A stretch of 64,000 nucleotides of DNA. It comes from an uncultured Collinsella sp. (lineage in GTDB: Bacteria > Actinomycetota > Coriobacteriia > Coriobacteriales > Coriobacteriaceae). Position numbers and translations under genes: made by a program. Below are positions 1 to 9,428 of the stretch, one piece after another. The notes beneath the pieces are model-generated. The model was not told the origin of the DNA and searched no databases. It saw only the letters and a program-made list of their open reading frames with translations. The stretch is from the NCBI GenBank assembly GCA_900541025.1, contig UQIL01000001.1:62001-126000 (forward strand). Reading direction: 5' to 3'. How positions within the stretch are numbered: the first letter of the stretch is position 1; each line of letters opens with the position of its first letter.

Positions 1-671
1 TTGATGCCAAACTCGTAGAGCGCCGAGAGAAACAGCGACCCGCTTGCGATGGCGATGCCGTAGCCCGCCGCGCACAGGGGCGGCATGAGCGCGGTCGCTA
101 CGGCCACGCCGGCGATGAGCGTGGCGGGTTCCTGGTCGCGCGAGTTGCCCAGCCCGCCCGCAAAGCCGCCCGCGAGCGCGACGGCAAGGTCCCATATGGT
201 GGGTGTCGAGTTGTCGATGATGGCGGCCGTGGTGGTGCCAAGGGGCGAGAGCTTAAAATACAGCGTGGACGTGACCAGGCAAAAGACCATCTGCAGTGCG
301 AGGCTGGCAATGGCCTCGACGGTGATCTCGCGGTCGAGCGTGGCAATGCCGTATGCCATGGCAAGAACCGAGCCCATGAGCGGGCAGATGAGCATGGCGC
401 CCACGATGGCGATGTCCGAGTCGATATCGAGGCCGATGCTCGCGATGAGCATGGCGATGATGAGGATGCATAGGTGGGAGCCGGTCAGGCGTGCCCCGTT
501 TACAAAGCGCTTGCGGATTACGTGGTAGGGCGCGCGACCCTCGCGAATGTTGAATGCGCGCTTGAGGAAGCGGGTGATGTTCTCCATGGCCTCACTATGG
601 GCAGGGCGGATGCCATGGCGCCGGTGATGGCGTTCACGCAGTCGCTTGAGCTGTTGTCTATCGAGTTCCAT
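1..671 (-). CDS. DUF389 (TIGR00341-like) membrane protein, 3' end cut by window
   Basis: The minus-strand frame is open from the ATG at 671 to the window edge, giving 223 codons. The start is preceded by GAGGTG six bases upstream; a second in-frame ATG lies at 587. The visible protein has a basic cytoplasmic N-terminus, then hydrophobic segments carrying the DUF389 pattern: ASIGLDIDSD, IVGAMLICPLMGSVLAMAYG, and later AVATALMPPLCAAGYG. DUF389 proteins are polytopic membrane proteins of unknown transport role. The family match is by motif recognition; the C-terminal part is outside the window. Confidence 0.82.
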   Translation of the reverse strand, partial: MELDRQQLKRLRERHHRRHGIRPAHSEAMENITRFLKRAFNIREGRAPYHVIRKRFVNGARLTGSHLCILIIAMLIASIGLDIDSDIAIVGAMLICPLMGSVLAMAYGIATLDREITVEAIASLALQMVFCLVTSTLYFKLSPLGTTTAAIIDNSTPTIWDLAVALAGGFAGGLGNSRDQEPATLIAGVAVATALMPPLCAAGYGIAIASGSLFLSALYEFGI

Positions 672-978
672 GTTCACCTCGTTCTGGCACGGGCCGCATA
701 TCTCGCCCGTCGCCCATACTCTACACCGCGGCGGGCGGGGTGCCTGCTCGATGCGGAATCCGATAGGACGGATGACGCGGGAGCAAATGCAAATCACAGG
801 CTCAATTCCATCACGCGAAAATATGATGCACCAGCTCCTTCAAATGTGACGAAATTGTGAAGCACAGGAGCATGAATTTCAAAAAATACGCTGGTCGCCA
901 ATGTTGCGCAACAGAATTCAAAAATCGACAGCTACCGTTTGATACGTATGGATACATCCGTGTCAAAGGGAGAAAGCC
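672..978. other. Intergenic region between divergent DUF389 and surface-protein genes
   Basis: No convincing gene is present. It separates divergent genes, so it should hold two promoters, but no clear -35/-10 pair could be assigned. A perfect 12-base palindrome TGTTGCGCAACA lies at 902-913, about 65 bases before the surface-protein start, and could be an operator. The ribosome binding site AAGGGAGAA sits just before the ATG at 979. Confidence 0.5.
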
Positions 979-3900
979 ATGGCAAACTACAGTCCACAAC
1001 ACTTTGAGCCTCGGGCCAAGGCCGTCAACGTCAAGGGCGTTGCCAACCGCGCCGTCGCAACCGTTTTGACGGCGGGCCTCATCGCTCAGCCGCTTATGTC
1101 GCCGCTGGCGGCAATCGCCGCACCGTCAACCGATAACGGCGATTCTGTTCAGGGGGGGGGTAGTTCTGTAGAGAATACCGTTGCCGCCGGTAACCAAGCG
1201 GTCGTAAAGACGGCTGCCCAGCTGGCCGAGGAGTCGGCAAAGCAGCTCAAGGACGCTCAGGCCGCCTACGATGCCGCCCAGAAGAAGGCCGACGCGGCGG
1301 GCCAGTCTCAAAAGCAGGCGCAGCAGCAAAAGAATCAGGCCTCGCAGGCTGTGAGCGACAACGAAATCGAGCAGAACGCAGCAGAAGTCGCCGCGCTCCA
1401 GGAGAAGATTGACGAGCTCAAAGCCGCCGTCGAAAAGACCGAGCAGCAGCAGAAGAAGCTGGGCGACCTGAACGATCAGCTCGATCAAGCCAACAAGAGT
1501 GTCGAGGATAAGACCCAGGCGCTCAAGGACGCCAAGGCAAAGCAGGATGAGGCCAAGAAGGCCCTCGACGATGCCCAGGCCAAGCTCGAGGCCATGGGTA
1601 TGGACGAGTACGAGGCCGCCAAGAAGGCCGTCGAGGACGCACAGGCAAAGCTCGATGACGCCAATAAGGCCGTTGCTACTGCACAGGCCAATCTGGACCA
1701 GGCCAAGGCTGCCGAGGCTAGCGCCCAGCAGGAAAAGAAGGACACTGAGGCCGCTCTGACGACTGCCCAGGCCAAGAAGCAGGAGACTGCCGCTGCGCTC
1801 GCAGCCGCAACCACCGCGCGCGATAACGCCCAGCAGAAGTTCAACCAGGCGCAGGCCGCGCTCGATGCTGCCGTCTCGGGTACGGGTGTCGACCTGAGTG
1901 CGCTTGAGGCCGCCAAGATCGCTGCTGCTGGTGAGCTCAAGACCGCGCAGGCGGAGCTCAATGCCGCGACGGATGCCGACGCTACCGCCCAGGTGAACCT
2001 GCAGGCGGCCCAGAATACCGCCACCGCCGCGCAGGAGAAGGCCAACGCCGCCAACGCTGCCGTGGCATCTGCCCAGTCTGCATACGATGCGGCAAACAAG
2101 GAGTACAAGGACGCGGCCAGTAAGCGTGACGCCGCGAAGACGGCATACGAGCAGGCCCAGCAGACCGAGGCCGACAAGAAGGCGGAGTACGACCGTCTCG
2201 TCGAGATCCGTCAGCAGAAGCACAACGAGTTCAATCAGGCTCGTGCTGAAGTAACCGATGCGAAAAATGCATACGATGCCGCAACCGCCGAGGTCGAGAA
2301 GCTTAACCAGCAGATTGCCGACCTCAAGTCGAACATGACCGTAGACCAGAATGTAATCAGCCAGGGCATGTTCGGCTTCATGAACTACATCATCGGCGGC
2401 AGCCAGTTCACAGCCACGCAGAAAAAGAACGCCCAGGAAGCCGTATCGATGCTGACCGGTGCCGCTGACAAGGCCGAATGGTATGACCAGTACGTCGATC
2501 ATGACATGTCTCGCGACACCAACCCGCTCTCCCTGGAGCAGATGCGCAACGCCTTGACATATCTCGACACCCAGAACAACCTCCGCAAGGCGAACGGCCA
2601 GTCGGCGCTCAGCGTCAGCCTCCGCATGACTGCGGCAGCCGCCCTTAATGTATCATATTCATCGAACATCTGGGGACACTCGGGCTGCTACTGGGACAAT
2701 GGAGAAAATCTTGCCGGCGGCGGCGGCGCATATACCGGCGGCGAGACCGAGGATACGCTTGGCTGGCCATATACCGGTCTCTACACTCAGGAAAAAGAGG
2801 CATTCGATAAGTACGTCGAAAAGAATAGTGACCTTGGAAACCATCGATATGATTCCTACTATATCTACCAGCACTACAGCAGCATCTACCATGAGTGCGG
2901 GCACTATCTCAACATCATCGATGCCGGCACGAAGGCTATCGGCATCGCGACCGGTAGCGGTAAGAACACTGATTCCGAGGTAACAATCTTCGATTACAGC
3001 TCTTTTGACAGTGAGGCTGATTTCACTGTCTCCGAGTTCAAGAAGCTCCTGAACGACTACATCGATTCCGCATACAACGCAGGCGGCACGCAGGAGCAGA
3101 AGGAGCAGCTGAAGCAGCTGCAGAATAAGCTGGCAGAAGCGCAGAAGAACTTCGGGACTGCTGGAACGGCTTATTCTAACGCATTGGATAAGCAAGAAAG
3201 CGCGCGCGACGCCTATACCGCGGCCGACACGAACGCGAACACCGCCAAGGGCGAGTACGAGAAGGCCAAGTCCGGCACCGCCGCCGCGAAGACGGCATAC
3301 GACGCCGCGAAGGACGCGCTCGGCGGAATCGACATCGAGTCCCTCAAGCAGAACCTCGATGCCGCCAAGGGCGAGGCCGCTACTGCCCAGGCAGCTCTCG
3401 ATAAGGCAAACGCCACGCTTGCTGACAGCAAGACGAAGGCAGCCGATGCCGCTGCTCACAAGGCGAAGGCTCGCAGCGCCCGCGATGCCGCCAAGGCAAA
3501 ATCCGACCAGGCCAGCGAGGCGTATGACAACGCTACGGCTTCGGTCAAGGACCTTACCGCCAAGTGCGATGCCGCCAAGACGGATCTTGCGAACAAGCAG
3601 GGCACGCTTAACGATGCCAAGAAGGCCGACGACACTGCCCAGGCTGGCGTTGACAAGGCTCAGGCCGCGGATGTGCACGCCGCGACCGCTCTTTCGGGCG
3701 CCAAGCAGGCAGTTGCCGCCAAGACGCAGACCCTGTCCGACGCACAGGCGAAGGCCAAGGCCGCCGAGGACGAGCTTGCCACCGCAAACAAGGCCTTCGA
3801 GCGCTTCGCCGGTGCCCAGAAGGCGGTCGACGACGCCAAGGCCGCCTATGACGCTGCCGTCGCCGGTGTCGCCGATGCCCAGAAGCAGCTCGAGGCCGCC

Positions 3901-4431
3901 AACGAGGCCGTCGTCGATGCGAACCTCGATATCTTCAAGGCCAAGGCCGAGCTTGCCAACGACGAGGCACTCAAGGCCGATCTTGAGGCTGTCGACCACA
4001 AGGCATCCCTTGCCGCGGGCACGACGGGCAACGAGAAGCTGGTCAAGCTGAATGCTGCCTACGCTCGCTATAAGGCCGCCGTCGATGCCGCCGCTGGTCT
4101 CAAGGCTGCCCTGGGCGATGCCGATGCCAAGCTGTCCGATGCCAACGACGCCTATGCCGCCGCGCTTGCCGAGTTTGGCGATGCCAAGGATGCCCTGGCT
4201 GCCGCTCAGGCCGAGTACGACAAGTATCATCCCAAGGCCGAGCCGCAGGCCAAGCCTCAGGTTGCGCAGGCTGCTGCAAAGGCTCCTGTCGCCAAGAAGA
4301 AGGCTGTGGGCGCTGCGCTCGCCCAGACCGGTGATGACTCCGCGCTTGCGGGCGAGGTCTTCGTTATCGGCGGTATTACGCTCGTGGCCGCGGGCGTGAC
4401 GCTGGGCGATCGTCGTCGCAAACACATGTAG
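979..4431 (+). CDS. Wall-anchored coiled-coil surface protein with central CAP/SCP domain
   Basis: This 1150-residue protein has an export signal (hydrophobic stretch about residues 29-48), long Ala/Lys/Asp/Gln-rich coiled coils at about 75-460 and 690-1080, and a CAP/SCP-like domain at about 515-690 (LRKANGQSAL, HSGCYWDNGENLAGG, GHYLNI). The C-terminus has an LAQTG sorting signal (about 1114-1118), a hydrophobic helix and the tail RRRKHM, so sortase anchoring is expected. The coil regions should project the CAP domain from the cell wall. CAP proteins bind lipids or act as adhesins or proteases in other bacteria; the function here is unknown. A run of nine G at 1152-1160 encodes part of QGGG at about residue 58. 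Adding or losing one G brings a stop within a few codons. The start ATG has AAGGGAG upstream. Confidence 0.85.
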   Translation: MANYSPQHFEPRAKAVNVKGVANRAVATVLTAGLIAQPLMSPLAAIAAPSTDNGDSVQGGGSSVENTVAAGNQAVVKTAAQLAEESAKQLKDAQAAYDAAQKKADAAGQSQKQAQQQKNQASQAVSDNEIEQNAAEVAALQEKIDELKAAVEKTEQQQKKLGDLNDQLDQANKSVEDKTQALKDAKAKQDEAKKALDDAQAKLEAMGMDEYEAAKKAVEDAQAKLDDANKAVATAQANLDQAKAAEASAQQEKKDTEAALTTAQAKKQETAAALAAATTARDNAQQKFNQAQAALDAAVSGTGVDLSALEAAKIAAAGELKTAQAELNAATDADATAQVNLQAAQNTATAAQEKANAANAAVASAQSAYDAANKEYKDAASKRDAAKTAYEQAQQTEADKKAEYDRLVEIRQQKHNEFNQARAEVTDAKNAYDAATAEVEKLNQQIADLKSNMTVDQNVISQGMFGFMNYIIGGSQFTATQKKNAQEAVSMLTGAADKAEWYDQYVDHDMSRDTNPLSLEQMRNALTYLDTQNNLRKANGQSALSVSLRMTAAAALNVSYSSNIWGHSGCYWDNGENLAGGGGAYTGGETEDTLGWPYTGLYTQEKEAFDKYVEKNSDLGNHRYDSYYIYQHYSSIYHECGHYLNIIDAGTKAIGIATGSGKNTDSEVTIFDYSSFDSEADFTVSEFKKLLNDYIDSAYNAGGTQEQKEQLKQLQNKLAEAQKNFGTAGTAYSNALDKQESARDAYTAADTNANTAKGEYEKAKSGTAAAKTAYDAAKDALGGIDIESLKQNLDAAKGEAATAQAALDKANATLADSKTKAADAAAHKAKARSARDAAKAKSDQASEAYDNATASVKDLTAKCDAAKTDLANKQGTLNDAKKADDTAQAGVDKAQAADVHAATALSGAKQAVAAKTQTLSDAQAKAKAAEDELATANKAFERFAGAQKAVDDAKAAYDAAVAGVADAQKQLEAANEAVVDANLDIFKAKAELANDEALKADLEAVDHKASLAAGTTGNEKLVKLNAAYARYKAAVDAAAGLKAALGDADAKLSDANDAYAAALAEFGDAKDALAAAQAEYDKYHPKAEPQAKPQVAQAAAKAPVAKKKAVGAALAQTGDDSALAGEVFVIGGITLVAAGVTLGDRRRKHM
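1152..1160 (+). repeat. G9 homopolymer tract in surface-protein gene
   Basis: Nine consecutive G residues lie just after the signal-peptide region of the coding sequence. With ten G the next codon is TAG; with eight G the frame reads GTA GTT CTG TAG. Both neighbouring frames therefore close at once, the layout expected of a slipped-strand phase switch. That it varies is inference. Confidence 0.75.
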
Positions 4432-4500
4432 CGATCCGGGCGTAGATTCTGCAACGAACTTCGTTTCATAGCAGGAACGCTTCGATAGCTTAACCGATAA

Positions 4501-4540
4501 GGCCGGCGCGCTGTTAAACGCAGCGCGCCGGCCTTTCTTT
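4501..4540 (+). terminator. Rho-independent terminator of surface-protein gene
   Basis: A 13-bp perfect stem (4501-4513 with 4521-4533, GGCCGGCGCGCTG) with a 7-base loop is followed by TTTCTTT. It ends the plus-strand surface-protein transcript. Confidence 0.9.
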
Positions 4541-4551
4541 GCGTTGGTATC

Positions 4552-4591
4552 AAAAAGCCCGGTCGGTAGCCGCGAAAGCTACCGACCGGGC
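4552..4591 (-). terminator. Terminator of the OPT transporter gene
   Basis: A 14-bp perfect stem (4557-4570 with 4578-4591, GCCCGGTCGGTAGC) carries five T on the minus strand (4556-4552). It faces the plus-strand terminator, so the two convergent genes are insulated. Confidence 0.88.
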
Positions 4592-4632
4592 AAATCGTAG
4601 GCAATATGGTTGCTGTCGAGCAGCTGCTCGAC

Positions 4633-6336
4633 TTAGCCCAGCAGGCTCATGCCAACGGAGACAAACGCCAGGATAACGCCGACGATGGACTCGCCGCCCA
4701 GCAGGCCGCTGGCGACAACCAGGCCCTGCTCCTGGAAGGCGGCATCCTTGGCAGCCCTCTCTTCGTCAGAAAGACCAGCGGTGGCGTCGCGGTGGGCGGA
4801 CCACTTGTCGTAGGCGAGTTTGACGCAGGAGCCCAGGAATGCCGTGAGTGACATGTAGAACGGCAGGTACACGCCCAGGCCGATCATCATGGCCGGAATG
4901 CCGAGCCAGTACATGACGATGCCGGCGATAAAGCCGCCAACGAACCACGGCACGCTCGGGATGCCCGAGACCATGGTGGCGACGACGCTTGCCTGCGCGG
5001 CAACAAAGCTCTTGTCGGGGCCAAAGGCGTCCGGGCCATAGGCGGTGACGAGCGCGACCATGACGGCGGCGGCGACCAAGGCGCCCACGATGCCGCCGAT
5101 GGCCTGGCCGATCCACTGTGCGCGCGGGTTGGTGCCCAGCACGGCACCGGCCTTAAAGTCGTTCATGACGTCGCCCGCAAGGCCGCACGCCACGGCTACG
5201 ATGCCGGCGATAAAGAACAGCTTGACCTGAGCGATCTGTGCAAAGGCAGCCACGATGAGCATAACGATGAGGCCAAAGATCTCCATGGGGTCGATGCCCG
5301 TCTGGCCGCAGCTCTGTGCGCTCATGATGGTGGTGACAAAGGTGAACAGCGTGACGATGACGGCCGGAACGGGGCCAAGGTCGAGCACGATGGCGATGAT
5401 CACGGCGATGGCGGCAGCGCCCAGGCCGATGATGCCGGCGTCAAGCTTAAGGGAGCCCGAGATGAGCGACTGCTCGTCGGTGTCGCTGGAGCTGTCGGCG
5501 GCAAGACCGCGGACGATCCCGGCGACCTGCGGCAGGATGTCCTTGAGGACGACGGCGACGCCAAAGCCCATCATAAGGCCCATGCCCAGGGACTTGACGA
5601 TGCCCTGCGCAGTTATAACGTCGAACAGACCGGCAGCGGTGCCGCCCATGATGATGCCAAAGTTGCCCAGCAGGGCGCCGGCAAACCAGAAGGCGACCGG
5701 GGCGAAGCCCACGAGGAAGCCGATGGACAGCAGCATGGGCGAGTTGTAGATGGCAAAGGTCACGCCGGGGATGTTGAGCGTGCACAGCATGCTGGGCACC
5801 ACGCCCAGGGCGTCGCGCAGCACGCTGTAGATGCCTGCGATGGCCATGGAGCCAAAGAGCTGCTTACCGGTCTTGCCGCCGGCCTCGGTGGCGCGTAGGG
5901 TCTGAGCTGCGGCGTTGCCGGTGGGGAACTCCAGCGCGGCGTCCACGATAAAGTGACGGTGGATGAGCGCGGTGGCCAGCAGGCCCAGGATGGTGCCGGC
6001 GAGCGCCACGATAAACATGTCGAGCCAGCTGATCTGGTCGGCATGGCCCAGCATCCAGGCGCCCGGGATGGTAAACGCCAGGCCGCCGGCGACCATGGCG
6101 CCCGCGGACATGATGGTGTGGGTGACGTTGGCCTCGTTGAGGCTGGCGTTGCCCATGAGCTTCAGGAAGAACAGCGAGATGACGGCAGCGAAAATGATTG
6201 GCCAGGGGAGGGCGCCCATCTTGAGGGCCGTGTAGGCCGAGCTTGCCGTGATGATCACGCAGCCAAGGACGCCGATGACGACACCGCGCAGCGTGAGTTG
6301 CCCGCGCATCGAGGCGCGGTTCGAGGGATTGCTCAT
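4633..6336 (-). CDS. OPT family oligopeptide/metal-chelate transporter
   Basis: The 567-residue polytopic membrane protein starts MSNPSNRASMRGQLTLRG and has the OPT pattern: SSAYTALKMGALPWPIIFA, NEANVTHTIMSAGAMVAGG, and a late SVPWFVGGFIAGIV. Length and motifs fit the short bacterial OPT proteins, which import oligopeptides or siderophore-like chelates by cation symport. The start at 6336 has AAAGGAG upstream. It is monocistronic, divergent from coaX. The substrate cannot be told from sequence. Confidence 0.88.
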   Translation of the reverse strand: MSNPSNRASMRGQLTLRGVVIGVLGCVIITASSAYTALKMGALPWPIIFAAVISLFFLKLMGNASLNEANVTHTIMSAGAMVAGGLAFTIPGAWMLGHADQISWLDMFIVALAGTILGLLATALIHRHFIVDAALEFPTGNAAAQTLRATEAGGKTGKQLFGSMAIAGIYSVLRDALGVVPSMLCTLNIPGVTFAIYNSPMLLSIGFLVGFAPVAFWFAGALLGNFGIIMGGTAAGLFDVITAQGIVKSLGMGLMMGFGVAVVLKDILPQVAGIVRGLAADSSSDTDEQSLISGSLKLDAGIIGLGAAAIAVIIAIVLDLGPVPAVIVTLFTFVTTIMSAQSCGQTGIDPMEIFGLIVMLIVAAFAQIAQVKLFFIAGIVAVACGLAGDVMNDFKAGAVLGTNPRAQWIGQAIGGIVGALVAAAVMVALVTAYGPDAFGPDKSFVAAQASVVATMVSGIPSVPWFVGGFIAGIVMYWLGIPAMMIGLGVYLPFYMSLTAFLGSCVKLAYDKWSAHRDATAGLSDEERAAKDAAFQEQGLVVASGLLGGESIVGVILAFVSVGMSLLG

Positions 6337-6528
6337 ATTGAACTCCTTTGCGTATATCCGCTTCCCCCGGGAGCGCCGCTACGGATGCGGCGCGGGAAGT
6401 CGGGTTACCAAAGGCCGTCGCGTGAGCTCGCAAACGACCGCGCATCAGTATAGCCGCAACCTAGTCATTTTGGGATGACTGGTTTAGGTAGGCGATATAC
6501 TGCTGGGCAGACGAAAGGAGCGCCGACG

Positions 6529-7380
6529 ATGCTTAATGGGTGCGCATATATATTGACGGTCGACGTGGGTAACACGTTCATTCGCTTTGGCCTGTTTGCA
6601 GAGGATTCGGCCGCGGCGCAGGAATGCCCGCTTGCGACGTGCGAGATCACGACGCCATCGAGCATTACGGCCGACGAAGCGCGTATGCGTCTCGCTCAAG
6701 TCATGGCCGCGCTGGCGGCTGATGCGGGCATGCCCGGCGCGCTCGTGCCCACGGCGGCCGTGCTGAGCTGCGTGGTGCCGGCGCTCGAGCGCCCGTGGAA
6801 GGCGGCGCTTTCCCGTACCTGCACGGGGCGCGTGCTCACCGTGGGGCCGGGTCTCAAGACCGGTATGCCCGTGCACTACGACGATCCAGCAGAGATCGGT
6901 CCCGACCGCATCGCCGACGCCGTGGCGGCACGCGCCGTTTACGGCTCTCCGTGCATCGTGATCGACCTGGGCACTACGACCAATATCGAGGTCATCGATA
7001 CGCACGGAACCTTTGTCGGCGGCGTCATCGCGCCGGGTCTGGCACTTGGCGCCCGCTCGCTTTCGGCCGCTGCGGCGCGCCTGCCGCAGGTCGAGCCCTC
7101 GGCACCGACGCATGTGATCGGCCGTAACACGCGCGAGGCCATGCGCTCGGGAGTGGTCTTGGGCGAGGTAGCCCGCATCGACGGCATGCTCGACATGGTG
7201 CTTGCCGAGATGCGTGCGACCAAGGCCGCGGGGGAGGGCGATGTGCCCATCGTCATTACCGGCGACGATGCCGAGGCGCTTGCGGCGCTGGTCGGCCATA
7301 GCCTGACGGTCGACGATGCGCTGACGCTGCGGGGCCTCTCCGAGCTCTACCACATCAACCAAAAGCCCCGCCGCGCGTAG
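6529..7380 (+). CDS. coaX: Type III pantothenate kinase
   Basis: The enzyme phosphorylates pantothenate, the first step of coenzyme A synthesis. Diagnostic motifs are the N-terminal ASKHA phosphate loop LTVDVGNTFIRFGLF, GPDRIADAVAA, and VIDLGTTTNIEVID with the following GGVIAPGLALG. The frame is open further upstream to 6475, but ATG 6529 has AAAGGAG eight bases before it and begins MLNGCAYILTVDVGN, as usual for the family. Length is 283 residues. CoaX needs a monovalent cation and is insensitive to CoA feedback in known examples. Confidence 0.92.
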   Translation: MLNGCAYILTVDVGNTFIRFGLFAEDSAAAQECPLATCEITTPSSITADEARMRLAQVMAALAADAGMPGALVPTAAVLSCVVPALERPWKAALSRTCTGRVLTVGPGLKTGMPVHYDDPAEIGPDRIADAVAARAVYGSPCIVIDLGTTTNIEVIDTHGTFVGGVIAPGLALGARSLSAAAARLPQVEPSAPTHVIGRNTREAMRSGVVLGEVARIDGMLDMVLAEMRATKAAGEGDVPIVITGDDAEALAALVGHSLTVDDALTLRGLSELYHINQKPRRA

Positions 7381-7421
7381 CGATGGGGGCGATGGGAAAA
7401 ACGTCTCCACCTTCCACCTGC

Positions 7422-7427
7422 TACAAT
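7422..7427 (+). promoter_or_regulatory. -10 box (TACAAT) before dCMP deaminase gene
   Basis: TACAAT lies 35 bases before the GTG start at 7462. It contains the ATG at 7426, which argues against that ATG as the translation start. No good -35 box is visible. Confidence 0.5.
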
Positions 7428-7461
7428 GGGTCAAACTATTGCGATTTCGGAGGTGTCTGCC

Positions 7462-7986
7462 GTGTCGGACGATCTTCATCAAACCGCGTCGGGCAAGCGC
7501 CGCGACGTTATTAGCTGGGATGAGTTCTTTATGAGCGTGGCCATTGCCGCGCAGCGCCGCAGTAAGGACCCTAACACGCAGGTGGGAGCGTGTATCGCCA
7601 GCACTAACCACCGCATCCTTTCGGTGGGTTACAACGGTACGCCCTCGGCGCTCAACGATGACTTTTTCCCGTGGGGTACGAGCGACGACCCGCTGCAGGA
7701 CAAGCACAACTACGTGGTCCATGCCGAGGCCAACGCCGTGCTCAACTACCGTGGCTCGCTCAAGGACCTCGAGGGTTCCACGGTCTACGTCACGCTGTTT
7801 CCGTGCCACGACTGCGCCAAGATTTTGGCGCAGGTGGGCGTGGGCGAGGTTGTCTACCTGGACAATAAGTATGCCGACACCGATGACGGCCGTATCAGCC
7901 GCCGCATTCTCGATTCCTGCGGCATCAGCTACCGCCAGGTCATCGTTGATGTCCAGATTGGTACCGGGGGACAGGCTCGACAGTAA
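7462..7986 (+). CDS. Deoxycytidylate (dCMP) deaminase family protein
   Basis: The zinc-dependent deaminase fold is shown by HAEANAVL (zinc His and catalytic Glu) and PCHDCAK (two zinc Cys). RRSKDPNTQVGACI and VGYNGTPSALND are typical of dCMP/ComEB-type deaminases, which convert dCMP to dUMP for thymidylate synthesis. The GTG at 7462 is preferred over the ATG at 7426 because GGAGG (7449-7453) precedes it and the earlier ATG lies inside a -10 box. Length is 174 residues. A general cytidine deaminase role is less likely. Confidence 0.88.
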   Translation: MSDDLHQTASGKRRDVISWDEFFMSVAIAAQRRSKDPNTQVGACIASTNHRILSVGYNGTPSALNDDFFPWGTSDDPLQDKHNYVVHAEANAVLNYRGSLKDLEGSTVYVTLFPCHDCAKILAQVGVGEVVYLDNKYADTDDGRISRRILDSCGISYRQVIVDVQIGTGGQARQ

Positions 7987-8025
7987 TATGCGTTGTCGCT
8001 ATCTGACGACGAACGCAGCTCAAAG

Positions 8026-8041
8026 AGCCCCGTCCCAAATT
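8026..8041 (-). repeat. GGGACGGGGC intergenic repeat core
   Basis: Minus-strand copy of AATTTGGGACGGGGCT, identical over 16 bases to the arms of the inverted repeat at 27517-27643. It lies between the dCMP deaminase and NifU-like genes. Confidence 0.6.
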
Positions 8042-8157
8042 GACTACTCGTGAAAGTCGCGTCTGCGCGCATGGACGGCTCGTGAGCGGGTACATGGCTG
8101 TAGTAACATAGCTTCTGTCCGCGGGCGTGCCCGCGTTATTGTGAGAAAGGAGCCCCT

Positions 8158-8436
8158 GTGGCTGTTAACGAAGAGCTGCTTAAGAAGGTTCTTGAAGAGA
8201 TTCGCCCCAACCTGCAGGCCGACGGCGGCGATATGGAGTATGTGGGCGTCGACGACGAGGGTGTCGTCAAACTGGAGCTGCAGGGCGCTTGCGCCGGCTG
8301 CCCCATGAGCTCGCTGACCCTGTCCATGGGTATCGAGCGTATCCTCAAAGAGCATGTGCCCGGCGTTACCCGCGTTGAGCAGGTCAATGCCTCCGGCGAG
8401 ACCAACGATCTGTACGACGAGTACGCGCCGTTCTAA
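8158..8436 (+). CDS. NifU C-terminal-domain iron-sulfur scaffold protein
   Basis: This 92-residue protein is a single NifU-CTD (Nfu-type) domain with DGGDMEYVGVDDEGVVKLELQG and the cluster-binding CAGCP motif followed by SSLTLSMGIERIL. Such proteins carry or transfer a [4Fe-4S] cluster. The start is a GTG at 8158 with AAAGGAG upstream. It stands alone between a deaminase and lgt, with no suf genes in the window. Confidence 0.9.
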   Translation: MAVNEELLKKVLEEIRPNLQADGGDMEYVGVDDEGVVKLELQGACAGCPMSSLTLSMGIERILKEHVPGVTRVEQVNASGETNDLYDEYAPF

Positions 8437-8545
8437 GATGCGAAAGCTGCGGACGGCATACTCCGCATAGACGTTACGCCCAAATATGCGGTTGCGAGCG
8501 CAAGGCCCGCGGCCGCATTTGTATGTAGGGAGCAGGAGGGTCGAC

Positions 8546-9367
8546 ATGCTCAACGACTTCTACCATATGCTTGATCCTGTCGCGATCTCGGCGGGCCCCA
8601 TCACCATCTACTGGTACGGCCTGGCCTACGTGGTCGGCGCCCTGCTCACGGCGGTCGTCATGTACCGCACGCAGCGTCGCTGGGGCTTTAACATCACGAT
8701 TGACGACCTTACGAGTGTCGTGGTCGGCGTGGTCTTTGGCCTCATTATCGGTGCGCGCCTGTTCTACGTCGTCTTTTACGGTGATGGCTACTACTGGGTG
8801 CACCCGCTCGAGATCTTTGCCACCAACGAGGGTGGCATGAGCTTCCATGGCGGCTTGGTGGGCGGCATTATCGGCGGCATCATCGTGTGCCGCATGTATA
8901 AGCTCGACGCATGGACTTTGGCAGACCTTGCCGTCATCGGCGCGCCGCTGGCCTTGTGCTTGGGCCGTTGTGCCAACTTTGTCAACGGAGAGCTGTGGGG
9001 CAAGCCGACCGATCTGCCATGGGGCGTGGTCTTTGGCGGGACTGCGGGCGATATGCCGCGTCACCCCTCCCAGCTCTACGAGGCATTTCTTGAGGGCATC
9101 GTGCTCTTTTGCATTCTGCAGGTGCTCAGCCGCAAAAAGCCGCTACTGCCCCAAGGCACGTTTATGGGCGTGTTTGTGATGGGTTACGGCATCGTCCGCT
9201 TCCTCATTGAGTTTGTGCGCGTGCCCGATGCGCAGCTGGGCTATCTGCTTGGCGGCGTCATCACCATGGGCCAGCTGCTGAGCCTGCCGCTCGTAATCGC
9301 GGGCCTGGTGCTCATCATCTTTGCTCGTCGCCGCAACCAGCCCCAGCGCATCTACCTCGACGCTTAA
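8546..9367 (+). CDS. lgt: Prolipoprotein diacylglyceryl transferase
   Basis: Lgt transfers diacylglycerol from phosphatidylglycerol to the lipobox cysteine of prolipoproteins in the cytoplasmic membrane. Visible signatures are GARLFYVVFYG, GGMSFHGGLVGG (catalytic His region), GRCANFVNGELWGKPTD and RHPSQLYEAFLEG, with about seven membrane helices. ATG 8546 is chosen over the open frame upstream because AGGAGG (8534-8539) precedes it. Length is 274 residues, normal for Lgt. Confidence 0.95.
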   Translation: MLNDFYHMLDPVAISAGPITIYWYGLAYVVGALLTAVVMYRTQRRWGFNITIDDLTSVVVGVVFGLIIGARLFYVVFYGDGYYWVHPLEIFATNEGGMSFHGGLVGGIIGGIIVCRMYKLDAWTLADLAVIGAPLALCLGRCANFVNGELWGKPTDLPWGVVFGGTAGDMPRHPSQLYEAFLEGIVLFCILQVLSRKKPLLPQGTFMGVFVMGYGIVRFLIEFVRVPDAQLGYLLGGVITMGQLLSLPLVIAGLVLIIFARRRNQPQRIYLDA

Positions 9368-9402
9368 CCACCACAAAGGGGACAGGCACCTTTGTGGTGG
9401 TT
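9366..9402 (+). repeat. Hairpin repeat with GGGGACAGG loop after lgt
   Basis: Perfect 14-base arms AACCACCACAAAGG (9366-9379) and its complement (9389-9402) flank a GGACAGGCA loop. It is a member of the GGGACAGG hairpin family and may also end lgt transcription. Confidence 0.7.
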
Positions 9403-9428
9403 TGCTGGGCAACGATGACAGAACCGTA

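Noticed and set aside
1126..4425. Minus-strand open frames of 458 and 588 codons opposite the surface-protein gene
   Set aside because: Leu/Gly/Val-rich translations mirror the Ala/Lys repeat codons of the coiled coil; no start signals.
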